Below are positions 8,818 through 18,404 of a DNA stretch of 64,000 nucleotides, piece after piece (the stretch's first letter is position 1; every line of letters starts with the position of its first letter). Both the position numbers and the translations under genes were made by a program. Under the pieces are notes generated by a model. That model worked only from the letters and a program-made list of their open reading frames with translations. It was not told where the DNA came from and ran no database searches. The DNA lies in contig CANQJT010000004.1 in the NCBI GenBank assembly GCA_947624325.1, positions 62,001 through 126,000 of the forward strand, in the 5' to 3' direction. The DNA comes from Candidatus Gastranaerophilales bacterium (GTDB taxonomy: Bacteria > Cyanobacteriota > Vampirovibrionia > Gastranaerophilales > Gastranaerophilaceae).

Positions 8818-9714
8818 GTGAAGGTTACATTTAACGGCATTAATAACATTCCTTCTGTTTTTAACGATGTAAGTTCTCAAAAATATACAGGTTACAATTC
8901 TATTCCTGCATCTAAACCTGATGTTGTTGAAATAAAATCCAAAAAGCAGCCTTTTTATAAAAACAAAAAATTAATTTTTGCATTATTGTTAATGTCTGCT
9001 GCGGCATTAGCAATTTTATACAGTTCAAAATGCAAAAAAGGTGCCGATAATGCAAAAGAAGCATTAAAACAATATCAGGCATTACCAAAATATTTGGCAA
9101 TTCAACAAGATGAAACACTTGTAAAAAAAGTAAATATTGCAAGAGAACATTTAATAGATGAAGTTCAAGAGCAAGGTACAACTTTATTTAACGGAGTATC
9201 ATTCTTTGGACCTGAAAGTGCAAACAAAACTACCGTAAAAGAGGGATTTATAAAAGAATTATCAAAGGCAGGATATCAGATTGAAAGAATGCCGGAACTG
9301 CAAAATTCTTCAATAGAAGATATCGGATATCAAATAGATAAAGCAATAAAAGAAGCAAAAAACAGATTTGAAACACAAGGTAAAAGAACGGCAATAATAA
9401 TTAAAGAACTTGATAAAATTGCGCCTGACAGGCAGGAAACAAAAATATACAAAGCTGCAAGACCTTTATTAAATTATATGCAGGACTGCAGTAAAAAAGG
9501 GTTTACTGTTGTAGCAGATGAATACAATGTTTTAAAAGTAGATACTGCAGTTGCTCGTCCCGGCAGATTCAGTTTGCACATACTTACTAAACCGTTAGAA
9601 AACGAACCAAAAGAAGTTTGGCAGAAATATATTGATTTTATTAAAGAATATGCAAACAAAAATGAGCAAGAAGTTTTAATAAATGAAGCATTAAAAGTAA
9701 TAAGTAAAAAATAA
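8818..9714 (+). CDS. Membrane-anchored AAA+-like protein with degenerate Walker A
   Basis: Starts at GTG, chosen because a strong GGAGGG lies five bases upstream. After a 48-residue leader a single transmembrane helix runs near residues 50-68, then a coiled segment, then a domain that follows the AAA+ order. The P-loop position is G-P-E-S-A-N-K-T-T (131-139) in place of GPPGTGKT. The Walker B position is I-I-I-K-E-L-D-K, and A-R-P-G-R-F-S near residue 246 matches the arginine-finger/box VII region of FtsH-type AAA proteins. The altered P-loop suggests weak or no ATP hydrolysis. The next gene, 12 bases on, is a paralogue with an intact P-loop, so a mixed complex is plausible. Confidence 0.7.
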   Translation: MKVTFNGINNIPSVFNDVSSQKYTGYNSIPASKPDVVEIKSKKQPFYKNKKLIFALLLMSAAALAILYSSKCKKGADNAKEALKQYQALPKYLAIQQDETLVKKVNIAREHLIDEVQEQGTTLFNGVSFFGPESANKTTVKEGFIKELSKAGYQIERMPELQNSSIEDIGYQIDKAIKEAKNRFETQGKRTAIIIKELDKIAPDRQETKIYKAARPLLNYMQDCSKKGFTVVADEYNVLKVDTAVARPGRFSLHILTKPLENEPKEVWQKYIDFIKEYANKNEQEVLINEALKVISKK

Positions 9715-9726
9715 AAAGGTAAAAAA

Positions 9727-11217
9727 ATGAAAATTCAAGCAATAAACAACATCAACAAAAGCAATACGACAAACAAAATAAATAATTATAAAAATCAAGC
9801 AAATCCAAATTCAACAGTCACTACAGCTAATTACAGTTATTCAAACGGAGCATACGGAAAGGCACAAGTAGGCTTAAGTAAAAAAAGCAATCCCAGTTTT
9901 GGTGTTTTTTCAGAATTGATAATTCCTGCTCTTGAAGGTATTGGTTTTGGAGCAGCCTGCACTGCCGTATTTGCCGCTTTAGGCGGTGCTTTTTATTGGA
10001 TTTCAAGCATTCCTGCAGGAAAACGGGAAAAAGAAGCCCAAAGATTATTTCAAATAAAAATGGATAATATTAATAAGATTGAAAAAGAATTAAATGTAGA
10101 TGTTGTAGCTGCAATAAAATATCATGATGATTTTCTTAATAATGCATATATAGAACCCACAAATGACGGTAACGAAATCGGGTTAAATGCAGTATTAGGG
10201 TACGGAGTAGAAAAATATAAAATTGCTATGGATTTTGTAGTACCCATATTAACAAAGAAAAAAGAATTAACATATCCTAAAATGCCTAACGGCATGCTGT
10301 TATACGGGCCTCCCGGAGGCGGAAAAACCTATATGGCAGAAAAAACCTGTGAACACTTAAAACACTTCGGAGTTAATATTATCCCCGTAGAATTTCAAGA
10401 AAGAGGACATGCGAAAAATGCCGAAAGAATAAAAAAAGCATTTGAAGACGGAAAAGAATATTTTAAACGAACAGGCAAGCCTTCCGTAATATATTTCCCC
10501 CAAGATATAGATAATTATTTATTAGACAGAAAAAAAACTCCTGAGTATATAAAAGAAGTAAGAGCATTCATTAACAGTTCCGAAAATTGTGCAGATGAAG
10601 GAGTTTCCTGGATTGGAACAGCAAACTATTCACAAAATATTGATTCTGCAATACTTCGTCCGGGTCGTACCGATATTAAATTAGCAATAGGTGAAATGGA
10701 AGATTTTGCAATAGGGGATATGATAAAATATGTTCTATTCAAACTTGATGAAAAAGATTCCGCAGCAGAATTTGATTATCAAAAAGTAATAAATAAAATA
10801 AAAGATGATAACATTGCATTTACTCCTGCTGAAATTGAATTATTTGTTACGGATGCAAAAAGGCACAATCCTTATCCTGAAAATTTTGTAACAGCAGAAC
10901 TTGTTATAGATGAAATAGACAATTACATATTAAAAAGCGGACCGACTTTAACACCTGAAGTAATGGAAAGTTTCAGAAAAGATCAGGAATACATAAAAAA
11001 TATTGACGAACAGGCTCTGGCAGAAGCTCAGGAAAAAGTAAAAAAAGCAGCCGATAAGAGAGAAAAACTGGCTGCAATAGCAAAAAAAGCTAATGAAGCA
11101 GTAAAAGAAGCAAATGATGACTTAACCAAAGCTCAAAAAGAAGAAATTCTTGCAAGGCAAAATGAATACACTATTGATGTTGCAGTGGCTAAGCAAAAAA
11201 ATAAACCAAAAAAATAA
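9727..11217 (+). CDS. Membrane-associated AAA+ ATPase, lineage-type
   Basis: A 496-residue protein. The Asn-rich leader ends in N-P-S-F-G-V (about residues 54-60), followed by a hydrophobic, Gly/Ala-rich segment (70-95) likely to be a membrane helix or hairpin. An AAA+ module follows, with Walker A G-P-P-G-G-G-K-T at 194-201. The Walker B strand ends F-P-Q-D-I-D instead of DExD. The sensor/arginine-finger block is G-T-A-N-Y-S then A-I-L-R-P-G-R. The C-terminal 90 residues are an Ala/Lys/Glu coiled coil. There is no protease domain, unlike FtsH. The Walker B change leaves Asp where the catalytic Glu is expected, so activity is uncertain. It is probably co-transcribed with the degenerate paralogue upstream. 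Confidence 0.78.
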   Translation: MKIQAINNINKSNTTNKINNYKNQANPNSTVTTANYSYSNGAYGKAQVGLSKKSNPSFGVFSELIIPALEGIGFGAACTAVFAALGGAFYWISSIPAGKREKEAQRLFQIKMDNINKIEKELNVDVVAAIKYHDDFLNNAYIEPTNDGNEIGLNAVLGYGVEKYKIAMDFVVPILTKKKELTYPKMPNGMLLYGPPGGGKTYMAEKTCEHLKHFGVNIIPVEFQERGHAKNAERIKKAFEDGKEYFKRTGKPSVIYFPQDIDNYLLDRKKTPEYIKEVRAFINSSENCADEGVSWIGTANYSQNIDSAILRPGRTDIKLAIGEMEDFAIGDMIKYVLFKLDEKDSAAEFDYQKVINKIKDDNIAFTPAEIELFVTDAKRHNPYPENFVTAELVIDEIDNYILKSGPTLTPEVMESFRKDQEYIKNIDEQALAEAQEKVKKAADKREKLAAIAKKANEAVKEANDDLTKAQKEEILARQNEYTIDVAVAKQKNKPKK

Positions 11218-11323
11218 AAAATAATTATATCTTTCATATATATTTATATTTACATGCTAAAAAAATTATTGTAAAATAAAATAATAAATCGAGAGATTTG
11301 GGATAATATAAAAATTTAAAAAT

Positions 11324-11339
11324 ACGTAATTTATTACGT
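11324..11339. promoter_or_regulatory. Inverted repeat in the nrdD leader
   Basis: Two perfect seven-base arms, ACGTAAT and ATTACGT, separated by TT. They are followed by a short T-run and lie 37 bases upstream of the nrdD start. A GATAAT-like -10 lies just before it. It could be an operator or a leader hairpin. It does not match the NrdR box consensus as I know it. Confidence 0.35.
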
Positions 11340-11375
11340 GTTTTTAGTTATCTTGGAAAGAGTGAGGGATTGATA

Positions 11376-13517
11376 ATGGAGAGCACAGAACAACAAAAGT
11401 TTTTTGTAATCAAAAAAGACGGCACAAAAGAAAATTTTGACGTACAAAAAGTTATTAATGCCGTGAAAAAGTCCGCAAGAAGAGTATTAATTGATTTTAC
11501 GGAAGAACAATTAAATAAAATTTGTTCTATTGTTGAAAAAGAAGTTCAAAATACGGGACATAATGAAATATTAATCCAAGAAATGCATAATATTGTTGAA
11601 CAGGCATTAGAAGAAGTTAACCATAAAGTATGCGAAAGCTACAGAAACTACAGAAATTATAAACAAGACTTTGTAAGAATGCTTGATAAAGTATACCAAG
11701 AAAGTCAAAAAATAATGTATATAGGAGATAAAGAAAACTCAAACTCAGATTCCGCCTTGGTATCAACAAAACGTTCTTTAATATTTAATCAATTAAATAA
11801 AGAATTATATAAGAAGTTTTTCTTAACGGTAGAGGATTTACAGGCAATTCGTGACGGTTATATTTACATCCATGATATGTCAGCAAGACGTGACACTATG
11901 AATTGCTGTTTATTTGATGTAGCAGAAGTATTAAAAGGCGGTTTTGAAATGGGAAACCTTTGGTATAATGAACCAAAGACTCTGGCCGTTGCATTTGATG
12001 TTATAGGTGATATCGTTATGGCTGCAGCAAGCCAGCAGTACGGCGGTTTTACCGTTCCCGAAGTTGACAAACTGCTTGCTCCATATGCGGAAAAATCTTA
12101 TAACAAACAGTATGAACGATATATTTCAATGGGTTTAAGCTTTGAACAAGCAAGAAATGAAGCATTAAAAGATGTTCAAACAGACTTTGAACAAGGTTTC
12201 CAAGGCTGGGAATATAAATTTAATACGGTAGCATCTTCAAGAGGTGACTATCCGTTTATAACCATTACCTTCGGTTTAGGTACGGGCGAATATGAAAAAA
12301 TGGCTTCAATTGCCGCTTTAAATACAAGAAAGAACGGACAGGGCAAAAAAGAATGCAAAAAGCCGGTATTGTTCCCTAAATTAGTATTCTTATATGATAA
12401 AGAACTCCACGGAAAAGGCGGAGTATTAGAGGATGTATTTGAAGCAGGCTTAGAATGTTCACAACGTTCAATGTATCCCGACTGGTTAAGCTTAACGGGT
12501 GAAGGTTATGTTGCAAGCATGTATAAAAAATATAAGAGAGTAGTATCTCCTATGGGATGCAGAGCTTTCTTATCACCTTGGTATGAAAGAGGCGGTATGA
12601 AACCTGCGGATGAAAATGATAAACCTATATTTGTCGGAAGATTTAATATAGGGGCAATAAGCCTTCATTTGCCTATGATTTATGCAAAAGCTAAAAAAGA
12701 AAGCAAAGATTTTTATGAAGTTCTTGATTACTACTTGCAGTTAATCAGAAAAATTCATATTAGAACTTATGATTACTTAGGAGAAATGAGAGCTTCAACA
12801 AACCCTCTTGCATACTGTGAAGGCGGATTTTACGGCGGTCACTTAGGTTTTCATGATAAAATTAAACCTCTGCTTAAGGCAGCAACGGCTTCATTTGGTA
12901 TTACCGCATTAAATGAACTTCAGGAAATTCATAACGGTAAATCATTAGTTGAAGACGGACAATTTGCCGTTGAAGTAATGGAATACATAAATAAACGAGT
13001 AAATGAATTTAAAGAAGAAGACGGAAACTTGTATGCACTGTATGGCACTCCGGCTGAAAGCTTATGCGGACTTCAGGTTAAACAATTCCGTGAAAAATAC
13101 GGCATTGTTCCGAATGTATCCGATAGAGGTTATGTTTCTAACAGCTTCCACTGCCATGTAACGGAAAAAATATCTCCGATTGAAAAACAGGATTTAGAAA
13201 ACAGATTCTGGAATTTAATGAACGGCGGAAAAATCCAGTATGTTAAATACCCGATTTCTTACAACAAAGAAGCAATCAGAACATTGATTGAAAGAGCAAT
13301 GGATATGGGATTTTATGAAGGTGTAAACTTATCGCTTTCATACTGTGATGATTGCGGACATCAGGAACTTAATATGGATGTCTGTCCGAAATGCGGAAGC
13401 AAAAATTTAACAAAAATCGAAAGGATGAACGGTTATCTTTCTTACTCGAGAGTAAAAGGTGATACTCGTCTTAACGAAGCAAAAATGGAAGAGATAAAAG
13501 ACAGAGTAAGTATGTAA
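11376..13517 (+). CDS. nrdD: Anaerobic (class III) ribonucleoside-triphosphate reductase
   Basis: Reduces NTPs to dNTPs using a glycyl radical and works only without oxygen. I take the ATG at 11376 because GAGGGA lies six bases upstream; an in-frame TTG six bases earlier is unlikely. The order is an N-terminal ATP-cone (residues 8-95), then the catalytic barrel with D-T-M-N-C-C-L-F-D, then a C-terminal zinc site with C-D-D-C-G and C-P-K-C-G. The glycyl-radical region R-M-N-G-Y-L follows. The length of 713 residues is typical. The activase gene nrdG follows after two bases. This supports an anaerobic lifestyle. Confidence 0.96.
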   Translation: MESTEQQKFFVIKKDGTKENFDVQKVINAVKKSARRVLIDFTEEQLNKICSIVEKEVQNTGHNEILIQEMHNIVEQALEEVNHKVCESYRNYRNYKQDFVRMLDKVYQESQKIMYIGDKENSNSDSALVSTKRSLIFNQLNKELYKKFFLTVEDLQAIRDGYIYIHDMSARRDTMNCCLFDVAEVLKGGFEMGNLWYNEPKTLAVAFDVIGDIVMAAASQQYGGFTVPEVDKLLAPYAEKSYNKQYERYISMGLSFEQARNEALKDVQTDFEQGFQGWEYKFNTVASSRGDYPFITITFGLGTGEYEKMASIAALNTRKNGQGKKECKKPVLFPKLVFLYDKELHGKGGVLEDVFEAGLECSQRSMYPDWLSLTGEGYVASMYKKYKRVVSPMGCRAFLSPWYERGGMKPADENDKPIFVGRFNIGAISLHLPMIYAKAKKESKDFYEVLDYYLQLIRKIHIRTYDYLGEMRASTNPLAYCEGGFYGGHLGFHDKIKPLLKAATASFGITALNELQEIHNGKSLVEDGQFAVEVMEYINKRVNEFKEEDGNLYALYGTPAESLCGLQVKQFREKYGIVPNVSDRGYVSNSFHCHVTEKISPIEKQDLENRFWNLMNGGKIQYVKYPISYNKEAIRTLIERAMDMGFYEGVNLSLSYCDDCGHQELNMDVCPKCGSKNLTKIERMNGYLSYSRVKGDTRLNEAKMEEIKDRVSM

Positions 13518-13519
13518 CA

Positions 13520-14017
13520 ATGAATTATCACAATATTACTAAAGACGACATGTTAAACGGGGACGGCTTAAGGGTCGTACTATGGGTTGCAGGATGCAAC
13601 CATCAATGTGAAGGCTGCCAAAATCCCATTACTTGGGATATTACAGGCGGACTTCCGTTTGATGAAGCAGCCGAAAACGAACTTTTTGAAGCACTGGCAA
13701 AACCTCATATATCCGGTATAACATTCTCCGGAGGCGACCCGCTGCACCCGTTTAACAGAGCCGAAACATTTCGTCTTATGAGGAAAGTTAAAGAACAGTA
13801 CCCTAATAAAACGGTTTGGGTTTATACAGGGTTCTTATGGGAAGAATTTAAACAAAATCCTAAAATGAAATATATTGATGTTTTAGTTGACGGAAGATTT
13901 ATTAAATCATTAAACGATAATAATTTACATTGGATTGGAAGTTCAAATCAGCGAATTATAGATGTACAAAAGACTCTTGCTACCGGTGAAGTTGTCTTAT
14001 ATGTAAAAAATAAATGA
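13520..14017 (+). CDS. nrdG: Anaerobic ribonucleotide reductase activating enzyme
   Basis: Radical SAM activase that installs the glycyl radical on NrdD. The cluster-binding motif C-N-H-Q-C-E-G-C (CxxxCxxC) is at residues 27-34, followed by the S-G-G-D-P SAM-contact motif. The length of 165 residues is normal. It follows nrdD by two bases and overlaps an upstream in-frame ATG of the next gene. Confidence 0.95.
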   Translation: MNYHNITKDDMLNGDGLRVVLWVAGCNHQCEGCQNPITWDITGGLPFDEAAENELFEALAKPHISGITFSGGDPLHPFNRAETFRLMRKVKEQYPNKTVWVYTGFLWEEFKQNPKMKYIDVLVDGRFIKSLNDNNLHWIGSSNQRIIDVQKTLATGEVVLYVKNK

Positions 14018-14025
14018 GGCATAAA

Positions 14026-15858
14026 ATGAAAGATAGAAATAATATTATAAGTATTTTTTTATTAATTCTTATTTTTATTTTTATCGGAATAGCATCTTAC
14101 GGCAAAGGCGGTAGTTTTATTTGGGATCATTTCAGAGAAGCAACAATTGCTGATGCCATTTTGGAAGGTAAAGTCTTATATAAAGATATAATGGCTTTAT
14201 TTGCTCCTTTATCTTTTTATTTAAATGCTTTTTTATTTTCTATATTTTCAAGTAATCTTAATGTCTTATATTGTGCCGGGATTGTTAATTCTATTATTAT
14301 TCTTGTTTGTATTTATAAAATAATGTATGAAATATCTTCTGTAAGAACTGCATTTATAACGGTACTTTCAGTTATGTTTATTTCTTTATCTTGTAAAATA
14401 TCGATTTTATCTAATACTAATTGGTTTTTCCCTTATACGTATTCATTTATATATGCTTTTTCATCTTGTATGATTGCTCTGACTTTTTTTATACTTTATT
14501 TAAAAAAGAATAAACTTAAACATTTATATTTTGCTTGTTTTTTTACAGGTTTATCAATATCTTTTAAATTTGATTATACCTGTTTTTCAATAGTTCTCTT
14601 TTTAAGCTTTTTAAGACTAAATTCTCTGCGAAAATTTTTAACAGGACTCTGTTTTATTGCTATACCCATTTTGTTTACATTTTTGTTATTATACATTCAA
14701 GCAGGAAATAATATTCTTAATGTAATTTATGATGAAATAATTTATCTTTATAAATATATAAAAAATCCTTATACAATAGCTTTTTATAAAGAACATCTTC
14801 CTTTATTTATTAATGCCGGAGTTATAAAATATATTATTTATTCCTTTTTTAGTTTTTGCCAATATTTTATTTTCCCATTTTTGATATTATTTATGGAATA
14901 CAATTTATTAATAAAGAAAAAAGTAAAGTATACTTTGGCTTGGATTGTTATTTCTTCCGTATTATTATTTATACTGTTGAATTTAAAACCATACTTTTTA
15001 GTTTTTTCAGGTCGGAACTTAGTTTTTCTAAATCATCTTGTTTTATTATCAGCAGTTATTTTATTTATTTACAACATAATTAAAAAAATACCATTTTCAA
15101 AAAAAGAAAAATTATTTTATATATTGCTATTAATATGCTATTTAATTAATTTTCGTTCTTTTGTAGCAATCTATATTTCATATATCGGAAGATTTAATAT
15201 TATATATTTTTGGATGATTTTTATATATTTGATATTTGAAATAGTTCCTGAAAAATTTCCGAATTTAAACACTAAATGTTATAAAAATTCATTATGTATA
15301 TCATTAATATTATATTCGTTATTTTTTTCAATTATATCACTGGATAACTATAAACTAATGAAATATAAAATACAAACCTCTAAAGGATTTTTTTATACGG
15401 CAGAAAATTACTATAACATTATTAAACCGATATTTAAACATGCACAGGAAAATATAATTGGGAAAAATAAAACATTATTATATATTCCGGAAGGTTCATA
15501 CATTCATTATATGCTTGATATCCCATTAACTGATATGTATTTATATCAACTGCAAAGTCATACTACTCCTGCCATAGGTGAAAAATATGTTATAGAAAAA
15601 ATTAAAAATAAAAAAATTGATTATATTTATATTTTTCTTTGGGTAAGTGAAACAGATAAGTTTGGCATTAAATTTGGATTTGATATTTATAACTATATTC
15701 GCAAAAATTATGAACTTGAAGAAATAATATACTTTGAAAGTAATATTTGCTACATATATAAAATCAAACAAAAAGTAAGACCGACAACATTTAGAGAAGA
15801 TTACATTAATAATAATTTAGTTTTAACAAAAAGTTTAAAAACAAACTTTTATCAATAA
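14026..15858 (+). CDS. GT-C type membrane glycosyltransferase-like protein
   Basis: A protein of about 610 residues with 11-13 hydrophobic helices and a short soluble tail. An early acidic loop between helices 1 and 2 (W-D-H-F-R-E-A) is followed by G-K-V-L-Y-K-D-I, typical of PMT/ArnT-like GT-C enzymes that use polyprenyl-phosphate sugars. The ATG at 14026 has GAGG at good spacing; an ATG at 14014 overlapping nrdG is in frame but less well placed. Low-GC codon use contrasts with nrdDG, as is common for surface-glycan genes. The donor and acceptor cannot be told. Confidence 0.72.
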   Translation: MKDRNNIISIFLLILIFIFIGIASYGKGGSFIWDHFREATIADAILEGKVLYKDIMALFAPLSFYLNAFLFSIFSSNLNVLYCAGIVNSIIILVCIYKIMYEISSVRTAFITVLSVMFISLSCKISILSNTNWFFPYTYSFIYAFSSCMIALTFFILYLKKNKLKHLYFACFFTGLSISFKFDYTCFSIVLFLSFLRLNSLRKFLTGLCFIAIPILFTFLLLYIQAGNNILNVIYDEIIYLYKYIKNPYTIAFYKEHLPLFINAGVIKYIIYSFFSFCQYFIFPFLILFMEYNLLIKKKVKYTLAWIVISSVLLFILLNLKPYFLVFSGRNLVFLNHLVLLSAVILFIYNIIKKIPFSKKEKLFYILLLICYLINFRSFVAIYISYIGRFNIIYFWMIFIYLIFEIVPEKFPNLNTKCYKNSLCISLILYSLFFSIISLDNYKLMKYKIQTSKGFFYTAENYYNIIKPIFKHAQENIIGKNKTLLYIPEGSYIHYMLDIPLTDMYLYQLQSHTTPAIGEKYVIEKIKNKKIDYIYIFLWVSETDKFGIKFGFDIYNYIRKNYELEEIIYFESNICYIYKIKQKVRPTTFREDYINNNLVLTKSLKTNFYQ

Positions 15859-15930
15859 AATATATTAACAGTGCGATGATTTTATTTTTGTTATAAAATT
15901 AGCTTATAGGTAAGTTAATTGGAGAGAACA

Positions 15931-17400
15931 ATGGACGAAATCAGAGTTAGAATAGCACCGTCACCAAGCGGTAATTTACATATAGGAACGGCAAGAACAG
16001 CTTTATTTAATTATTTATTTGCCAAAAAAAACGGCGGAAAATATGTATTAAGAATAGAAGATACGGATGCCGAAAGGACAAGCCAAGCTTATATTGATAA
16101 TATTTTTGACAGTTTAAAAGCATTAGGCTTAAATTGGGATGAAGGACCTGATGTCGGCGGAGAATACGGCCCTTACACACAATCAGAAAGATTTGATATA
16201 TATCCTAAGTATGCTCAAATTCTTCTTGATAAAGGTTTTGCGTATGAATGCTTCTGTACTCCGGAAGAACTTGAAGCGGAAAAAGAAGAAGCTACAAAAG
16301 CAAAACGAGCTTATGTTTATTCTAAAAAATGCGAAAATTTAACTGAAGAAGAAAAAGCAAAATTAAGAGCCGATGGCAGAAAACCTGCTATCAGATTTTC
16401 AATAGAAAAAGCTCAAAAAGCATTTCATGATACTTCAATACTTCATTTTGAAGACCTTGTAAAAGGCGACTTACATCAAGATACAAGCCTAATCGGTGAT
16501 TTTGTAATTATGAAATCAAATGGTACTCCTACTTATAACTTTGCTGTTGTAATTGATGATATGTTAATGAAAATTTCACATATTATAAGAGGGGAAGACC
16601 ATATTTCAAATACATTTAAACAGATTTTAATATATGAAGCACTGGGAGCTGAAGTTCCTAAATTCGGTCATTTAGGAATGATACTTGCCCCAGATAGGAG
16701 TAAACTTTCTAAAAGACACGGTGCAACAGCAGTTTCCGAATTTGTTGAAAAAGGATATTTAACGGAGGCTCTGTTAAACTTTGTTGCATTATTAGGCTGG
16801 GCGCCTTCTGACGGTGTTGAGATTAAAACCGTTGATGAAATAGCTAAAGATTTCAGAATTCACGAAGTTTCATCTTCTAATTCCGTTTTTGAATATGACA
16901 AATTAAACTGGATGAACGGTCAATATATTAAAAAAATGGATATTAAAGAGCTTACTCAAAAAGCAAAACCGTATTTATCAAAATATGATTTATCGGAATT
17001 AACCGAAAAACAGCTTGAAAAAGTAATAGAGGCAACTCGTGAACCCATTACCGTTTTATCTGATTTAACAAATGACGTTGCTTATTTCTTCGGCAAGGAT
17101 ATTGTTTATGAAGAAGGAGTTAAAGAAAAAAATATAGATACCGAGCAGGCTCAAAATATTTTAAAATACTTTGATTCTCAACTGGACAGCTATGATTTTA
17201 ATAATGAAGAAAAACTCCACGAACAAATGGCAGATTTTAGAACCTACTTTAAAGAAAACCATGGAATAAAACCAAAAGAAACAATGTGGACAATAAGAGC
17301 AGCACTGACAGGCAGAACACATGGTGCTGATATGGGTGTTATTCTTGAAGTCTTAGGCAAAGAAAAAGTAAAATATCGTATAGAAAAAGCGATTAAATAA
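15931..17400 (+). CDS. gltX: Glutamyl-tRNA synthetase
   Basis: Charges tRNA(Glu), and possibly tRNA(Gln) in the indirect pathway, with glutamate. The class I signatures are clear: P-S-P-S-G-N-L-H-I-G-T-A (HIGH region) at residues 9-20 and K-L-S-K-R-H-G (KMSKS region) near 250. The 489 residues fit the bacterial GluRS. I choose ATG at 15931, since GGAGAG is four bases upstream; the upstream in-frame TTG lies in the ribosome site. It stands between surface-glycan genes. Confidence 0.96.
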   Translation: MDEIRVRIAPSPSGNLHIGTARTALFNYLFAKKNGGKYVLRIEDTDAERTSQAYIDNIFDSLKALGLNWDEGPDVGGEYGPYTQSERFDIYPKYAQILLDKGFAYECFCTPEELEAEKEEATKAKRAYVYSKKCENLTEEEKAKLRADGRKPAIRFSIEKAQKAFHDTSILHFEDLVKGDLHQDTSLIGDFVIMKSNGTPTYNFAVVIDDMLMKISHIIRGEDHISNTFKQILIYEALGAEVPKFGHLGMILAPDRSKLSKRHGATAVSEFVEKGYLTEALLNFVALLGWAPSDGVEIKTVDEIAKDFRIHEVSSSNSVFEYDKLNWMNGQYIKKMDIKELTQKAKPYLSKYDLSELTEKQLEKVIEATREPITVLSDLTNDVAYFFGKDIVYEEGVKEKNIDTEQAQNILKYFDSQLDSYDFNNEEKLHEQMADFRTYFKENHGIKPKETMWTIRAALTGRTHGADMGVILEVLGKEKVKYRIEKAIK

Positions 17401-17411
17401 CATCATAAAGT

Positions 17412-18404
17412 ATGGAAAAGATTTTAAATTTACCTAAAGTTTCATTTATTGTAATTACGCATAATTTTGAAAATTATGTAACGGTTTGTCTTAACAGCAT
17501 TAAAAATCAAACATATAAAAATTTTGAAATTATTGTTGTGGATGACCTTTCTAAAGATTTAACAATTGAAAAAATTGAGGCTTTTATAAAAGATAATTCA
17601 AATCTTGAGGTTAAACTGATAAAAAATGAGGAAAATATCGGGCAGTTATCCTCCATACTTAAAGGAATTGAAATCGCAAAGGGTGAATTTATTTCCGCAA
17701 TAGATGGAGATGATATATTATTCCCTGAATACTGTGCAATACATATAGAAGCTCACCTTAAAACACCTGTTGCTCTAACGACCTGTTATCAGGCGGAAAT
17801 TGACGATAATAATACAATTCATACATTAAACTCTATCGACAGTCCCGAAAAAAAAGCCGATAAACTTCAAATAGATAATAAAACCTATGAAGAATTTAAT
17901 AATTACAGAATTGCACAAGGAATAAATACAGAAGGCTGTGAAGTTCAGGTGCTTGACAATGATAAATACAGTTTTGCTTCTTGGCATTGGGGACCTACAA
18001 CATCTGCTATGATGCGAAAATCTGTTTGCAAAATGCTTCTTTTACTTAATAAAACCAGAAATCTTAAAATTACTGCCGATAAATTTATATTTTCCTTCTG
18101 CCACTTAATAGGTTCAAGTGCGGTAGTAAAAAAAGTTTTATTTGCATATAGAAGGCACGGTTCTAATTACTCTATGGCAAACCCTGTTATGGGCAATAAA
18201 AAATACTTTAAAAGCCATACGCAAAACAAATATTTCAGAAATAACAGAAAAATAAGAACTCAAATGTTTAAATTTATTTTTTCAAACAGGTCTTATTTCC
18301 TTGAAAAATTAAATAAAGTAAATTTATTATTAATTTATAAAAGAATCTTTTTTTCTTTTGATTTCCAATTTTTTAAAGGATTGGTTAAAGCACTATTTAT
18401 TTAA
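17412..18404 (+). CDS. Family 2 glycosyltransferase
   Basis: Cytoplasmic or membrane-peripheral GT-A enzyme. The N-terminal motif V-S-F-I-V-I-T-H-N-F-E-N-Y and the strand I-I-V-V-D-D-L-S-K-D are typical of GT2. The DxD-like metal site is A-I-D-G-D-D near residue 98. An H-W-G-P-T-T segment near residue 195 marks the acceptor half. Its 3' end overlaps the convergent epimerase gene by 12 bases. Start ribosome site is weak; it follows gltX by 11 bases. It likely adds a sugar to LPS or a surface glycan. Confidence 0.85.
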   Translation: MEKILNLPKVSFIVITHNFENYVTVCLNSIKNQTYKNFEIIVVDDLSKDLTIEKIEAFIKDNSNLEVKLIKNEENIGQLSSILKGIEIAKGEFISAIDGDDILFPEYCAIHIEAHLKTPVALTTCYQAEIDDNNTIHTLNSIDSPEKKADKLQIDNKTYEEFNNYRIAQGINTEGCEVQVLDNDKYSFASWHWGPTTSAMMRKSVCKMLLLLNKTRNLKITADKFIFSFCHLIGSSAVVKKVLFAYRRHGSNYSMANPVMGNKKYFKSHTQNKYFRNNRKIRTQMFKFIFSNRSYFLEKLNKVNLLLIYKRIFFSFDFQFFKGLVKALFI

